From Ignavibacteria bacterium (GTDB taxonomy: Bacteria; Bacteroidota; Ignavibacteria; Tepidaquicellales; OLB5): a stretch of 45,146 nucleotides of DNA. The notes under the pieces were generated by a model, which was not told the DNA's origin, made no database searches, and saw only the letters and a list, made by a program, of their open reading frames with translations. This document shows positions 8,174 through 16,179 of the stretch, piece after piece (positions within the stretch are counted from its first letter, which is position 1; the number at the start of each line of letters is the position of its first letter). The translations under genes and the position numbers were made by a program. The DNA lies in the NCBI GenBank assembly GCA_014879675.1, contig JACSRQ010000102.1:1-45146 (forward strand), written 5' to 3'.

Positions 8174-9442
8174 TTATTTCCTCGGTATCTCCGATCCGTG
8201 CGGATCTTTTTCCGGGAAGCCAAGCTCCTCATCAAGCTCGTTTACCATATCCTCTGTCAGCACGTGTTCAACTTTTTCAGCTTCAGGATGTACATGCTCC
8301 ATGTCTGTCACCTTCTCGCGGGTAATGTATGTTTCCCACAAGCGGTGAGTGCGGATAAGCCTTGTGGCATATTTCCGTCCATCTTCAGTTAGTTGGTAAC
8401 TCCCGTTTGTTTTCTGCATCAAGCCTTTACTTATTAAGATCCTGATCGCGCTTTCAACTCTTGAGTTGCTTATTCCCAGCTCGTTTGCGATACGGTCTGT
8501 AAGCCCGGTTTTATCTGTTTCTTCGGCGAAACGGAATGAGAGTTTGATCACATCTTCTATCAGTACAAGCTTTGTGGCTGCGCGCCGGCGGAACAGCCTG
8601 GTAACGACACCTTCCTTTGGTGAAAACAGAAAAGCCAGCAGGAACAGAGCAACCGCTACCAGTACAATCGAGGCACCCGACGCAAAGTTGAAGTGATATG
8701 AAAGATACAGCCCCGCCACCGCAGAAATGGTTCCAAACATCGGGGAAAGGAACAGTATCTTTTTCAGATTGTTTGAAAGCAGGTATGCTGTTGCCGGCGG
8801 TGTTATGAGCATCGCGATAATTAGTATTACCCCTACCGACTGCAGGCCTGCTACAATTGACATCGAAAGCAGCGTCATGAGCATATAATGAACTATGGTG
8901 GTTGATATTCCAATTGTTAATGCCATCGTGGGATCAAAAGATGTAAGCAGAAGCTGCTTGTAAAACAGCAGTATGCAGAGGATTATCACAACCATAATTA
9001 TGAGCGATAACGTTATATCACCGGTTGATACGCCAAGTACATCGCCGAAAAGATATGATGATAGATCGATATGCACCTGCTTAAGCTGTGAGACCAGCAG
9101 AATACCAAGCGCAAACGCACCGGTAAAAATTATTCCAATCGAGGTATCTTCTTTGATCTTTGAATTCCGGTTCACAAAGCCTATCAGCAGCACGGTTACA
9201 ATACCTGATACTACTGCGCCGATAAAAAGCGCAATTTCACTTTTGCCCGCAACCATGAAGCTAACCACAACGCCCGGCAGTACCGCATGCGCCAGCGCAT
9301 CACCGATTAGCGACATCCTGCGCAGCATAATGTATGTGCCGATCAGTCCGCAGCTTATACCTATGGTTATGGAAGCAATAAGCGCCCGCTGAATGAATTC
9401 GTATTGTACAGGCTCAAGAAGGTATTTTGAAAATATGTCCAA
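8174..9442 (-). CDS. Metal ABC transporter permease fused to a DtxR/MntR-type repressor domain
   Basis: A 422-residue two-part protein. Residues ~10-275 are an ABC-3 (ZnuB/MntB/TroC) permease with about eight TM segments, including MSLIGDALAHAVLPG and LQSVGVILIIAMLITPPA. Residues ~290-420 are a complete DtxR-like module: a winged helix (LTDRIANELGISNSRVESAIRILISKG and a wing) and the dimerisation/metal-site helix pair (HRLWE, then HPEAEKVEHV) ending in FPEKDPHGSEIP, very like the free MntR encoded at 11601-12251. It is predicted to sit in the inner membrane with the regulator part in the cytoplasm. It is separated from its ATPase gene by 380 bp of repeats. The fusion may sense metal to gate transport or may bind DNA. 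Confidence 0.92.
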   Translation of the reverse strand: MDIFSKYLLEPVQYEFIQRALIASITIGISCGLIGTYIMLRRMSLIGDALAHAVLPGVVVSFMVAGKSEIALFIGAVVSGIVTVLLIGFVNRNSKIKEDTSIGIIFTGAFALGILLVSQLKQVHIDLSSYLFGDVLGVSTGDITLSLIIMVVIILCILLFYKQLLLTSFDPTMALTIGISTTIVHYMLMTLLSMSIVAGLQSVGVILIIAMLITPPATAYLLSNNLKKILFLSPMFGTISAVAGLYLSYHFNFASGASIVLVAVALFLLAFLFSPKEGVVTRLFRRRAATKLVLIEDVIKLSFRFAEETDKTGLTDRIANELGISNSRVESAIRILISKGLMQKTNGSYQLTEDGRKYATRLIRTHRLWETYITREKVTDMEHVHPEAEKVEHVLTEDMVNELDEELGFPEKDPHGSEIPRK

Positions 9443-9447
9443 TTTTA

Positions 9448-9475
9448 GTTTACAGTTTACAGTTGATAGATTACA
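9448..9475. repeat. Heptamer tandem array
   Basis: Four exact 7-nt units GTTTACA, GTTTACA, GTTGATA, GATTACA, with a degenerate fifth, lie 5 bp upstream of the permease fusion start codon, inside its presumed 5' leader. Confidence 0.7.
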
Positions 9476-9492
9476 GTTATTTTTTCCTGGTG

Positions 9493-9594
9493 GCGTCAGG
9501 TCTTACGACCTGACGCACAAAATATTAATTTAAAATGTTCAATTGCGGCTGAAGCCGCGTCTTTTCTAATCTAACTCCGCTCTAAAGAGCGGAG
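9493..9594. repeat. Cluster of three palindromes
   Basis: A 24-nt palindrome with 10-bp arms GCGTCAGGTC/GACCTGACGC (9493-9516). Then GCGGCTGAAGCCGC (9545-9558), a 16-nt spacer and CTCCGCTCTAAAGAGCGGAG (9575-9594). The last pair recurs in the same order and spacing at 13575-13627. Confidence 0.8.
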
Positions 9595-9721
9595 CTACTC
9601 AGAAAAGCAGGGAACAATTTTTGCGTCTCTACGGCTCTTCGACTTTTCGAATCTCATTCTTAATCAGCATGAGCGGACCAGTTTGGGAATGAAACTTTCA
9701 ATATTTTATCATTTTGTGTTG

Positions 9722-9773
9722 CCACGACCTTCAGGTCGTGGATTGCTATGGATAATATTACCGGCTTTAGCCG
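9722..9773. repeat. Double-hairpin palindromic repeat
   Basis: CCACGACCTTCAGGTCGTGG (9722-9741), 20-nt spacer, CGGCTTTAGCCG (9762-9773) followed by CAATT. The same composite unit occurs at 13481-13531 and 13718-13769. It lies in the 380-bp gap that splits the metal ABC operon. Confidence 0.8.
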
Positions 9774-9822
9774 CAATTAATTTTTTGCTGAGTTCAAATT
9801 ATCCTTTTAACTGATGAACCGC

Positions 9823-10569
9823 TCAACCACTAACCAGCTCCTCTGTCTTCTGAAGCATTGTAAGCCTGCCGCCGTATGTTTTGTTGACCAGTTCCGGTGT
9901 GAATACATCTTCTGAGTTTCCGTATGCAACAAGGGTCTGGTTTATCATTATCAGTTTATCGAAGTAATCCTTAACCATGCTTAGATCGTGGTGAACCACC
10001 AGCAGCGTTTTACCCTCATCCTTCAGCTCCTTCATAAGCTTGAATATCGCGCGTTCGGTCTTGGCGTCAACTCCAACGAAAGGTTCATCCAGAAAATAAA
10101 CATCGCTTTCCTGCGCAAGTGCACGCGCGAGGAACACCCGTTGTTGCTGACCACCGGATAGCTGGCGTATTTGCCGCTTGCTGTATTTTTCCATTTCAAC
10201 TTTTTTCAATACATCGGCTACGATCTTCTTATCGCCCGCCTTGGCAAAACCCACTATGGGCAAATGCGCATACCTGCCCATTGTAACCACATCTTCCACG
10301 TTTATCGGGAAGTCCCAGTCAAACTGTTCGCGCTGGGGGATGTATGATATCCGTTTGCGTGATTGATCGATATCCTTGCCGAATATTTTGACACTGCCGG
10401 TATCAAAAGGCAGAAGTCCCAGCATACCTTTCAGCAATGTCGATTTTCCCGCGCCGTTCGGGCCAATTATGCCTATCACATGGCCGGATTCAATGTTAAG
10501 GTTAACCCCCTTTATCGCAGGCTTTTTATTGTATGAAATCGTTAGATTCTTTACTGTGATTACATCCAT
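9823..10569 (-). CDS. Metal ABC transporter ATP-binding protein
   Basis: A 248-residue ATPase subunit of a Mn/Zn/Fe-type ABC importer (ZnuC/MntB/TroB group). Seen: Walker A GPNGAGKST (~37-45), Q-loop region YIPQREQFDWDFP (typical of metal-type ATPases), ABC signature LSGGQQQR, Walker B VYFLDEP and the switch His in VVHHDLS. The length is normal. It starts 59 bp after the substrate-binding gene and should pair with the permease fusion encoded further along the same strand. Confidence 0.93.
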   Translation of the reverse strand: MDVITVKNLTISYNKKPAIKGVNLNIESGHVIGIIGPNGAGKSTLLKGMLGLLPFDTGSVKIFGKDIDQSRKRISYIPQREQFDWDFPINVEDVVTMGRYAHLPIVGFAKAGDKKIVADVLKKVEMEKYSKRQIRQLSGGQQQRVFLARALAQESDVYFLDEPFVGVDAKTERAIFKLMKELKDEGKTLLVVHHDLSMVKDYFDKLIMINQTLVAYGNSEDVFTPELVNKTYGGRLTMLQKTEELVSG

Positions 10570-10628
10570 ATTCTAAATTTATTTTTGCTGCTCAGTGCGA
10601 TTGATCGATAATTAATTTTTTGCTGACG

Positions 10629-11540
10629 TTATTTAAGCGCTTTTACAATTGTGTTCACATTAAAAGTTACTGCTCCCGTGTATGTGCCTTCCGGTGTACC
10701 CTCGTTACCTACAGAATCCGAAAACAGCGTGCCGCCAACAGTTGCACCGGTTTCTTTTGATATCTCTTCCAGAAGCTTCGGGTTTACGCTTGTTTCTATA
10801 AATACAGAGCTCAGCTTTCTTTCTTTTATCAGGTCGATAAGTTTTTTTACATCTTCGGTTTGCGCCTTCGCCTCGGTTGAGATTCCCTGCAAGCCGCGTA
10901 CTTCCAAGCCGTATGCCTTGCCGAAATACCTGAACGCATCGTGCGAGGTTATTAGTACCCGTTTTTCCGGGGGAATCATAGCTATCTCGGTTTTTATCCA
11001 TGCGTCGAGTGAATCCAGCTTCTTCAGGTATGTATCAAGGTTCTGCTTGTAATAAGTCGCATTAGGCTTATCATACTCGCTCAGCGCCTTTTCAATATTC
11101 GTTGCGTAGGTCTTAACGTTCTGCACGTTGAACCATGCATGCGGATCAGGATCGCCGTAGCCTTTTTCATCCGTCATAGGCGTTAAGCCTTCTGTTACCG
11201 TTACGACTTTCTTATTCCCGCCGGCATTTCTTACCATTTCTTCTATCCAGTGCTCAAGCGCGAATCCGTTTATGAATACTATGTCAGATTCCGAAATAAG
11301 CCGAGGGTCGTTTGGCTTTGGCTTATATGTGTGGGGATCCAGTCCAACACCGCAAATGCTCACTGCTTCAATTTTATCGCCGCCAATGTTTTTTACTACA
11401 TCGTTAATGATAGTGATCGATGATACCGTCCTTATCTTTCCGCTATTGGTTTTGTTATCCTTGCCCCCGCACCCCAAAATAATGGGGGTTATTAAAATAA
11501 TCGTGAATAGTTTAAATATTCTCTTCGAGTTAATTCTCAT
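10629..11540 (-). CDS. Metal ABC transporter substrate-binding lipoprotein (TroA/ZnuA/MntA family)
   Basis: A 303-residue periplasmic metal-binding lipoprotein (cluster 9/A-I). Residues 1-24 are a lipoprotein signal with IILGC (Cys24). The metal ligands visible are His in LDPHTY, His in PDPHAW, His in TSHDAFRYF and Asp in FSDSVG: the 3-His/1-Asp set of TroA rather than the Glu-containing set of PsaA. It lacks the His-rich loop of typical ZnuA. Mn or Zn cannot be decided from this, but linkage to mntR and Nramp favours Mn. It lies 60 bp downstream of mntR, across a heptamer array. Confidence 0.92.
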   Translation of the reverse strand: MRINSKRIFKLFTIILITPIILGCGGKDNKTNSGKIRTVSSITIINDVVKNIGGDKIEAVSICGVGLDPHTYKPKPNDPRLISESDIVFINGFALEHWIEEMVRNAGGNKKVVTVTEGLTPMTDEKGYGDPDPHAWFNVQNVKTYATNIEKALSEYDKPNATYYKQNLDTYLKKLDSLDAWIKTEIAMIPPEKRVLITSHDAFRYFGKAYGLEVRGLQGISTEAKAQTEDVKKLIDLIKERKLSSVFIETSVNPKLLEEISKETGATVGGTLFSDSVGNEGTPEGTYTGAVTFNVNTIVKALK

Positions 11541-11552
11541 ATATTATTACTG

Positions 11553-11595
11553 TTTTTGATTTTTTCACTTTTGACGTTTCACTTTTGATGTTTCA
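11553..11595. repeat. Heptamer tandem array between mntR and the substrate-binding gene
   Basis: Units TTTTTGA, TTTTTTCA (8 nt), CTTTTGA, CGTTTCA, CTTTTGA, TGTTTCA run up to the mntR stop codon. The consensus NNTTTSA matches the register of the TTTCACG array at 17742-17783. It fills most of the 60-bp gap between the two genes. Confidence 0.7.
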
Positions 11596-11600
11596 CGTGA

Positions 11601-12251
11601 TCATCCAGCAACATAGATCTGCTCTGCCATAACTTTGCTTAATAAATTCCTTTTGCCTTCAGCGGTGATCACGACAGAACCGTCAAATTCAATTTTTTCA
11701 TTAAGTGTAATTTTCGAATTGAGCTTGATCCCGATCTTTGTTAAGTACTGCAGAATTTCGATCGATGAATCCTTAACCTTCGCGATGGTGTATTCCCTGC
11801 CCGGCTCTGTATTGAGTAAAAGTTTGTAGTGCGTCGGCGCTATGTTTAGCTCCTTATCGGGGATGGGATCGCCGTGCGGATCGAACTTTGGATAACCCAG
11901 GTAGCCTTCAAGTTTATTTATGAACATATCGCTGCATACATGTTCAAGTGCTTCGGCCTCTTCGTGAACTTCGTCCCATTCATAATGCAGGTGTTCCTGC
12001 AGAAAAACTTCAAGCAGCCTGTGCTTTCGGATAAGGGTCAGCGAGATCTTCCTTCCGTTGCCCGTGAGTTCAAATCCGTGATATGGCTTGTTATCTATCA
12101 AGCCCTCTTTAGATAATTTATTTACCATTTCACTCACAGAAGCAGGTGATATTGAAAGCGCGGCTGCAAGATTTCCGGTGTTAACCTTTCCGCCTTCTTC
12201 CTGCATATGGTAAATATTCTTTAAATAATCCTCTTTTGAGCGTGTAGTCAT
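11601..12251 (-). CDS. mntR: DtxR/MntR-family metal-dependent regulator
   Basis: A 216-residue three-domain repressor. Winged helix at ~1-70 (SKEDYLKNIYHMQEEGG, then LSISPASVSEMVNKLSKEGLI); dimerisation/metal domain at ~71-140 (HRLLEVFL, VHEEAEALEHVCSD, FDPHGDPIPD); SH3-like FeoA domain at ~150-216. It is probably Mn- or Fe-activated, repressing its own operon: a palindrome TTTAGGTTTGCCTAAA overlaps its -7 element 36-51 bp upstream of the start. It is the first gene of the unit mntR - substrate-binding protein - ATPase, with the permease fusion and Nramp beyond. Mn specificity rests on context. Confidence 0.92.
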   Translation of the reverse strand: MTTRSKEDYLKNIYHMQEEGGKVNTGNLAAALSISPASVSEMVNKLSKEGLIDNKPYHGFELTGNGRKISLTLIRKHRLLEVFLQEHLHYEWDEVHEEAEALEHVCSDMFINKLEGYLGYPKFDPHGDPIPDKELNIAPTHYKLLLNTEPGREYTIAKVKDSSIEILQYLTKIGIKLNSKITLNEKIEFDGSVVITAEGKRNLLSKVMAEQIYVAG

Positions 12252-12282
12252 GCGTAATTTAATAATTAGGTAAACGTTATTA

Positions 12283-12313
12283 CAAATTTAGGCAAACCTA
12301 AACCTAAAAACAA
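12283..12313 (-). promoter_or_regulatory. mntR promoter (-33/-7 type)
   Basis: On the minus strand, TTG (12311-12313), a 20-nt spacer and TAAATTTG (12283-12290) fit the Bacteroidota promoter pattern. The -7 lies ~32 bp before the mntR ATG, and the spacer carries the operator-like palindrome. Confidence 0.6.
12287..12302. promoter_or_regulatory. Putative DtxR/MntR operator
   Basis: TTTAGGCAAACCTAAA is a 16-bp inverted repeat (6-bp arms TTTAGG/CCTAAA) like the TTAGG...CCTAA sites of DtxR-family repressors. An extra CCTAAA half-site follows at 12303-12308. It overlaps the -7 element of mntR, so occupancy would block initiation. Autoregulation is inferred. Confidence 0.6.
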
Positions 12314-12451
12314 GGGCTTACTAGTGAAATATTGCACCTTAATTCTTGTTTACACTGATGTATAGTATAGTGAATTATTAATCCGGCAGTTGGACTTGTG
12401 AGGGAGATCATTATGAATTAAATTGCTTTAATAATTAACTTAACTTAAGAT

Positions 12452-13195
12452 ATGAAAACAATTGTTGCTGCTTTATTTCTTTTCATGTTAATTTTTTCAA
12501 CAGTATCGCAGACACTTAACATAAAACCTTATACTATGGCTGAAGGCGATAAAAATAATAAATATAACCTTACGGCTAACTACCCGTTAATTGATTTCGG
12601 TCCCGAAGCGTTAATGGGTGTAAGAGGAATTGCAGAAGATATAAACGGACTCATCTCGAAAATGATACAGGGACAGTTTACTCCATTCAAACAACAAGCA
12701 ATTGAAGATACAATTAATAGCTGCCCGCAGAACGAAAGCACTCTTGAAATTAACTATACAACAATATATAAGGATAACGGTTACCTGAGTTTCCTGTTCG
12801 AAACATTTTCAAATCCACGATGCGCTGCGCACCCAATGACTTACCAAACTTCTTTCAATTACAGCTATACAGGTAAAGGTCTGCTGACAATCAGCGACCT
12901 CTTCACGCCCGGCTCCGGCTGGCTTGAATACATATCTGCTTATTGCGTAAAAGAACTTAACGCGAAGGCAAAAAAAGACGGATTGGAAAATAACGAAGCA
13001 AATATTCTTGAAGGCGCAGGACCCAAGGAAGATAATTTCTATACTTTCACTGTTAACGATCACTCGCTTGATATAATTTTTAATCTCTACAGGGTAGGTC
13101 CATATGTATGGGGATTCCAAACAGTCAGCATCCCATGGAAAGACCTTGTAAAAATGCTTGACCCTAAAGGCCCGCTTGGATTTTTGGTGAAGTAA
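12452..13195 (+). CDS. Secreted DUF3298 (RsiV-like) protein
   Basis: A 247-residue exported protein with a Sec signal (~1-19, ending VSQ). The C-terminal half (~100-240) has the DUF3298 pattern: YKDNGYLSFLFE, AAHPMTYQTSFNYSY, LLTISDLFTPGSGWLEYIS, then a conserved C-terminal 'WGFQTVSIPW'. The domain is shared with RsiV and PdaC-type proteins and in RsiV binds lysozyme; here no anti-sigma region or deacetylase is attached, so the role is unknown. It is a single gene, divergent from mntR. A degenerate ATTCCTGCGAAAGCGGG palindromic repeat lies 11 bp past its stop. Confidence 0.75.
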   Translation: MKTIVAALFLFMLIFSTVSQTLNIKPYTMAEGDKNNKYNLTANYPLIDFGPEALMGVRGIAEDINGLISKMIQGQFTPFKQQAIEDTINSCPQNESTLEINYTTIYKDNGYLSFLFETFSNPRCAAHPMTYQTSFNYSYTGKGLLTISDLFTPGSGWLEYISAYCVKELNAKAKKDGLENNEANILEGAGPKEDNFYTFTVNDHSLDIIFNLYRVGPYVWGFQTVSIPWKDLVKMLDPKGPLGFLVK

Positions 13196-13206
13196 TTTAT
13201 TTTCAC

Positions 13207-13230
13207 ATTCCTGCGAAAGCGGGTACCTAA
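13207..13230. repeat. Degenerate palindromic repeat
   Basis: ATTCCTGCGAAAGCGGGTAC followed by CTAAA, a decayed copy of ATTCCCGCGAAAGCGGGAAT plus CTAAA found at the end of rimO (17572-17591). It starts just after a stop codon, as in rimO. Confidence 0.6.
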
Positions 13231-13338
13231 ACAATAGCCTGGGGAGAGATACCGGATTCAAAAGCAAAACCCCCCTTGTTGATTAAAGCTTACTTAGGAA
13301 TTACACACTTGCCGCGACCCCTATCTAAAATTTATTAA

Positions 13339-13392
13339 CCCCGGCTTTTAAGCTGGGGATTGCAGCAATTCCAAAAATATGGGCTTTAGCCC
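13339..13392. repeat. Double-hairpin palindromic repeat
   Basis: CCCCGGCTTTTAAGCTGGGG (13339-13358, one G-T pair), 22-nt spacer, GGGCTTTAGCCC (13381-13392) followed by TGATTAA. Same layout as the other double-hairpin units. Confidence 0.7.
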
Positions 13393-13480
13393 TGATTAAG
13401 TATCATTCTAGATACTGCCTTGTTCGGAATAGAACTTTACCATATATCCAGAAATTTAAGTTACGACAACTTTTGCGCTG

Positions 13481-13531
13481 CTACGACCTTTAGGTCGTGG
13501 ATAAATTACATCAGCAGCCCGGCTTTAGCCG
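13481..13531. repeat. Double-hairpin palindromic repeat
   Basis: CTACGACCTTTAGGTCGTGG (13481-13500), 19-nt spacer, CGGCTTTAGCCG (13520-13531) then CAATT. Near-copy of 9722-9773 and 13718-13769. Confidence 0.8.
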
Positions 13532-13574
13532 CAATTGAATATATGATGTGTTAACACCCTCATGCGTTCTGAAC

Positions 13575-13627
13575 TGCGGCTAAAGCCGCATAAACTCTCC
13601 TCTTATTCTCCGCTCTAAAGAGCGGAG
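13575..13627. repeat. Double-hairpin palindromic repeat, second type
   Basis: TGCGGCTAAAGCCGCA (13575-13590), 17-nt spacer, CTCCGCTCTAAAGAGCGGAG (13608-13627) then CTAATCA. The same pair in the same order occurs at 9545-9594. Confidence 0.8.
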
Positions 13628-13661
13628 CTAATCAAAAGATAAATGAAGTATTTTTTATTTG

Positions 13662-13769
13662 CCACGACCTTTAGATCGTTGATATGTCTTTAGAAGCAAC
13701 GAATCATTTTTGTGTTGCCACGACCTTTAGGTCGTGGATGAATTTTCAGGAGCGAAACGGCTTTAGCCG
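13662..13769. repeat. Palindromic repeat copies, one degenerate and one intact
   Basis: CCACGACCTTTAGATCGTT (13662-13680) is a decayed single hairpin. CCACGACCTTTAGGTCGTGG (13718-13737), 20-nt spacer and CGGCTTTAGCCG (13758-13769) form an intact double unit. With the preceding entries this repeat cluster fills the gene-free stretch 13196-13814; I see no gene in it. Confidence 0.8.
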
Positions 13770-13814
13770 CAATTGATAGCTTAACTCTACTTGAAACTAA
13801 AAATAACAACTAAC

Positions 13815-15062
13815 TTAAATCGGCTCATGCCCTGCTTCTACACCGCGATCCTTATACATCTGCTGAAGCACCGGCATCTCTTTCCGCATAACGAGTGCAA
13901 ACATAAACCCGCTGGCTATGGTTAATCCGCCCACTATTAGAATGGTCGCTTCCATACCAATATATTTTGCAAGGTAACCTAAAGCCATAATTACCAGCGC
14001 CATTACTCCCCAATTGAAAGATGTATTCACCCCAAGCACGCGGCCGCGTTTTGATTCTTCGGTCAGCATCTGCAGCACAGTATTATTAATACCCATAGCT
14101 GCAATAAAAGCGAAATCAACTCCCATCGCGAAAATGAATGTTGTTACTATAGAGCGTGAAAAAGCTATTCCCGTAACGCTGATGCCGGAAATGAATGCGC
14201 AGATTATAAGGAAACGCAGAATATTTTTTGTTGATTTGCGACGGCTCATATATATTCCCGAACCTAACCCGCCAATAGCTCCCGCAAGGTAAAGTATACC
14301 AAGATCCTTCGAACCGCCCTTTAGAAAGTCAGCGTCAATTATGGGAAGCTGGAATGTCACAAATCCGAACACAACGCTTATCATAGTTGAAATCAGCACT
14401 ATCGCAAGCAGGGGTTTGTAATAAAATACATATTTGATCCCGGTAATGAACTGGGTTTTAACTGAATCGCTCTGAAGGTTGGTTTCCTGTTTGGGTTTCT
14501 TAAGCAGTATTATAGAAACAAGGGCTATCAGATTTGCCAGCAGCGCCGTGGCGAAAGTACCAATAGCTCCAAAAGCAGCAAAGAGTAAACTGAATGTTGA
14601 TGAAGCTGCAACCTGTCCTATCTTCGCATTTGATGCCGCGGCTCCCATTACCCTGGGAAATTCCTGTTTATCGGTCACGATATCTTTAACCAGCCCTATC
14701 ATACTAGGATAGTTGAGCGCGAAAACGCTTCCGAGCGAAAATCCCATTAGGAGTATTAAAGGAAATGATAGCAGGTCGGTAATTACAAGTATTATAGAGA
14801 CAACTGTTACAAGAGTTAAGCCAATGTTGCACTTTATCACATTGCTCTTCCTGTCATACCTATCAGCCAGCACGCCGCCGTAGATGCTGAAAAGCAGGAA
14901 TGGCAGGTTCTGCGCAAAGCCTATTGTGCCAAGTGCGGCGGGCGAACCCGTTAGTTTGAATGTTATCCATGAGAGCGAAAAGAAAGAAAGATAAACGCTG
15001 ACGAATACATTTATATCAGTTAAAAAATATTTCAGAATATTTTTCTTCGTATCTGATGTCAT
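13815..15062 (-). CDS. MFS transporter, EntS-like (MFS_3)
   Basis: A 415-residue inner-membrane transporter with about 12 TM segments. Seen: the loop 2-3 motif GGVLADRYDRKSNV, the matching mid-protein loop (GLGSGIYMSRRKSTKN) and an N-terminal half starting FLTDINVFVSVYLSFFSLSWITFKLTGS, the pattern of the EntS/MFS_3 exporter group. The substrate (siderophore, drug or other) cannot be deduced. It is a single gene between two repeat-rich spacers. Confidence 0.85.
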   Translation of the reverse strand: MTSDTKKNILKYFLTDINVFVSVYLSFFSLSWITFKLTGSPAALGTIGFAQNLPFLLFSIYGGVLADRYDRKSNVIKCNIGLTLVTVVSIILVITDLLSFPLILLMGFSLGSVFALNYPSMIGLVKDIVTDKQEFPRVMGAAASNAKIGQVAASSTFSLLFAAFGAIGTFATALLANLIALVSIILLKKPKQETNLQSDSVKTQFITGIKYVFYYKPLLAIVLISTMISVVFGFVTFQLPIIDADFLKGGSKDLGILYLAGAIGGLGSGIYMSRRKSTKNILRFLIICAFISGISVTGIAFSRSIVTTFIFAMGVDFAFIAAMGINNTVLQMLTEESKRGRVLGVNTSFNWGVMALVIMALGYLAKYIGMEATILIVGGLTIASGFMFALVMRKEMPVLQQMYKDRGVEAGHEPI

Positions 15063-15140
15063 TGCCTGAAATTGATTTTGAAAGGGGCAATATAGCGGTT
15101 TTTAGGTTTTGAATAAATGGCGCGGCAGGAACCGGAGTTT

Positions 15141-15193
15141 AAGACGTCTTGAAAAATTCCCCTCTTGAGAGGGGTGGCTCTGCTTGAGCAGAG
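15141..15193. repeat. Palindromic repeat with two adjacent hairpins
   Basis: AAGACGTCTT (15141-15150), CCCCTCTTGAGAGGGG (15159-15174), 3-nt spacer, CTCTGCTTGAGCAGAG (15178-15193), then ACGGGGTGTGTTTTTT. It could act as a plus-strand terminator, but no plus-strand gene ends here, so it reads as a dispersed repeat. It lies between the glutathione peroxidase gene's 3' end and the start of the MFS gene. Confidence 0.7.
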
Positions 15194-15308
15194 ACGGGGT
15201 GTGTTTTTTGAATAAATTTTGCTCCTCTGCGTCAATTGGCAATTTTAATAATCAAAAACAAACCCCCATCTGTAATAATTTTCAACCTTTGAGTTTTAGA
15301 GAACAGTT

Positions 15309-15905
15309 TTACTTCAATTCAGCAACAATCTCATCGCTCATAGGCTTCACAGCGCTGGAATAATATTTCACCAGGTTGCCCTCTTCATCAAGTAGATATT
15401 TATTAAAATTCCATTTCGGCTGCTGATCATTCCACCCGTTAAGATCTTTTGATGTGAGCCATTTGTATATCGGCGCCATGTCATCACCCAGCACCGAGAT
15501 CTTTTCGAACATCGGGAATGAGACGTTGAACTTCGTGCTGCAGAATTGTTTTATCTCTTCGTTCGAGCCGGGCTCCTGGCCGCCAAAATTATTGGCAGGG
15601 AATCCCAGTACAACAAGCTTATCTTTATATGTATCATACAGCTTCTGCAGATCCTCATACTGCGGCGTATATCCGCACTCGGAAGCCGTATTCACTATAA
15701 GCACTTTTTTGCCTTTAAGCTGGCTATAGTCGTACTCTTTCCCATCAATTGATCTTACTTTCGCATCGGGATTTGCTTCAAGGTACTGATAAAATGTTTG
15801 TTTCTCAGCCATTAATTTCTCCGGTCTTGATTTCACCTGCTTGCAGCCAAACAGTGTTAGAACAGCATATATAATAGACATTGTTATGATTGCCTTTGTT
15901 TTCAT
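15309..15905 (-). CDS. Lipoprotein glutathione peroxidase (thiol peroxidase type)
   Basis: A 198-residue GPx-family peroxidase that reduces hydroperoxides with thioredoxin or similar thiols. Seen: lipoprotein signal (LTLFGCK, Cys21), peroxidatic Cys77 in NTASECGYTPQY, Gln in GFPANNFGGQEPG, and Trp-Asn in KWNFNKYL, so the Cys/Gln/Trp/Asn tetrad is complete. Cys (not Sec) at the active site points to the bacterial thiol-dependent kind. The lipid anchor places it on the periplasmic side, which is less usual than the cytoplasmic BtuE form. Single gene. Confidence 0.92.
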   Translation of the reverse strand: MKTKAIITMSIIYAVLTLFGCKQVKSRPEKLMAEKQTFYQYLEANPDAKVRSIDGKEYDYSQLKGKKVLIVNTASECGYTPQYEDLQKLYDTYKDKLVVLGFPANNFGGQEPGSNEEIKQFCSTKFNVSFPMFEKISVLGDDMAPIYKWLTSKDLNGWNDQQPKWNFNKYLLDEEGNLVKYYSSAVKPMSDEIVAELK

Positions 15906-16179
15906 ATTATCGTAAAATTTGGTTGATGGATAACAATGACTATAACATCATTTTAAGCCTAAAAGATTCTGAAAATTTGCTGAAGAAAAGATAAAAATAT
16001 ACATTTTGTGCAATACAATAAACTCACTAAAATGGAGTGTAAACTCGATTAGAGTATATAATCAAATACTTTTTCAATAATCCTACTTCGGAGCCCCTTT
16101 TTCCCTCGAAACACTATCATAATATGTTTATTTTTATAATCTGCAAGTTTTGCTCTATATTATCGAAAGTTGAATCTAT

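Noticed and set aside
9493-9773. Palindromes considered as a CRISPR array
   Set aside because: Each unit is itself palindromic, differs from the next, and there are no equal direct repeats with unique spacers or cas genes.
15159-15193. Hairpins considered as a terminator
   Set aside because: No plus-strand gene ends nearby, and on the minus strand no T-run follows; they match the dispersed repeats.
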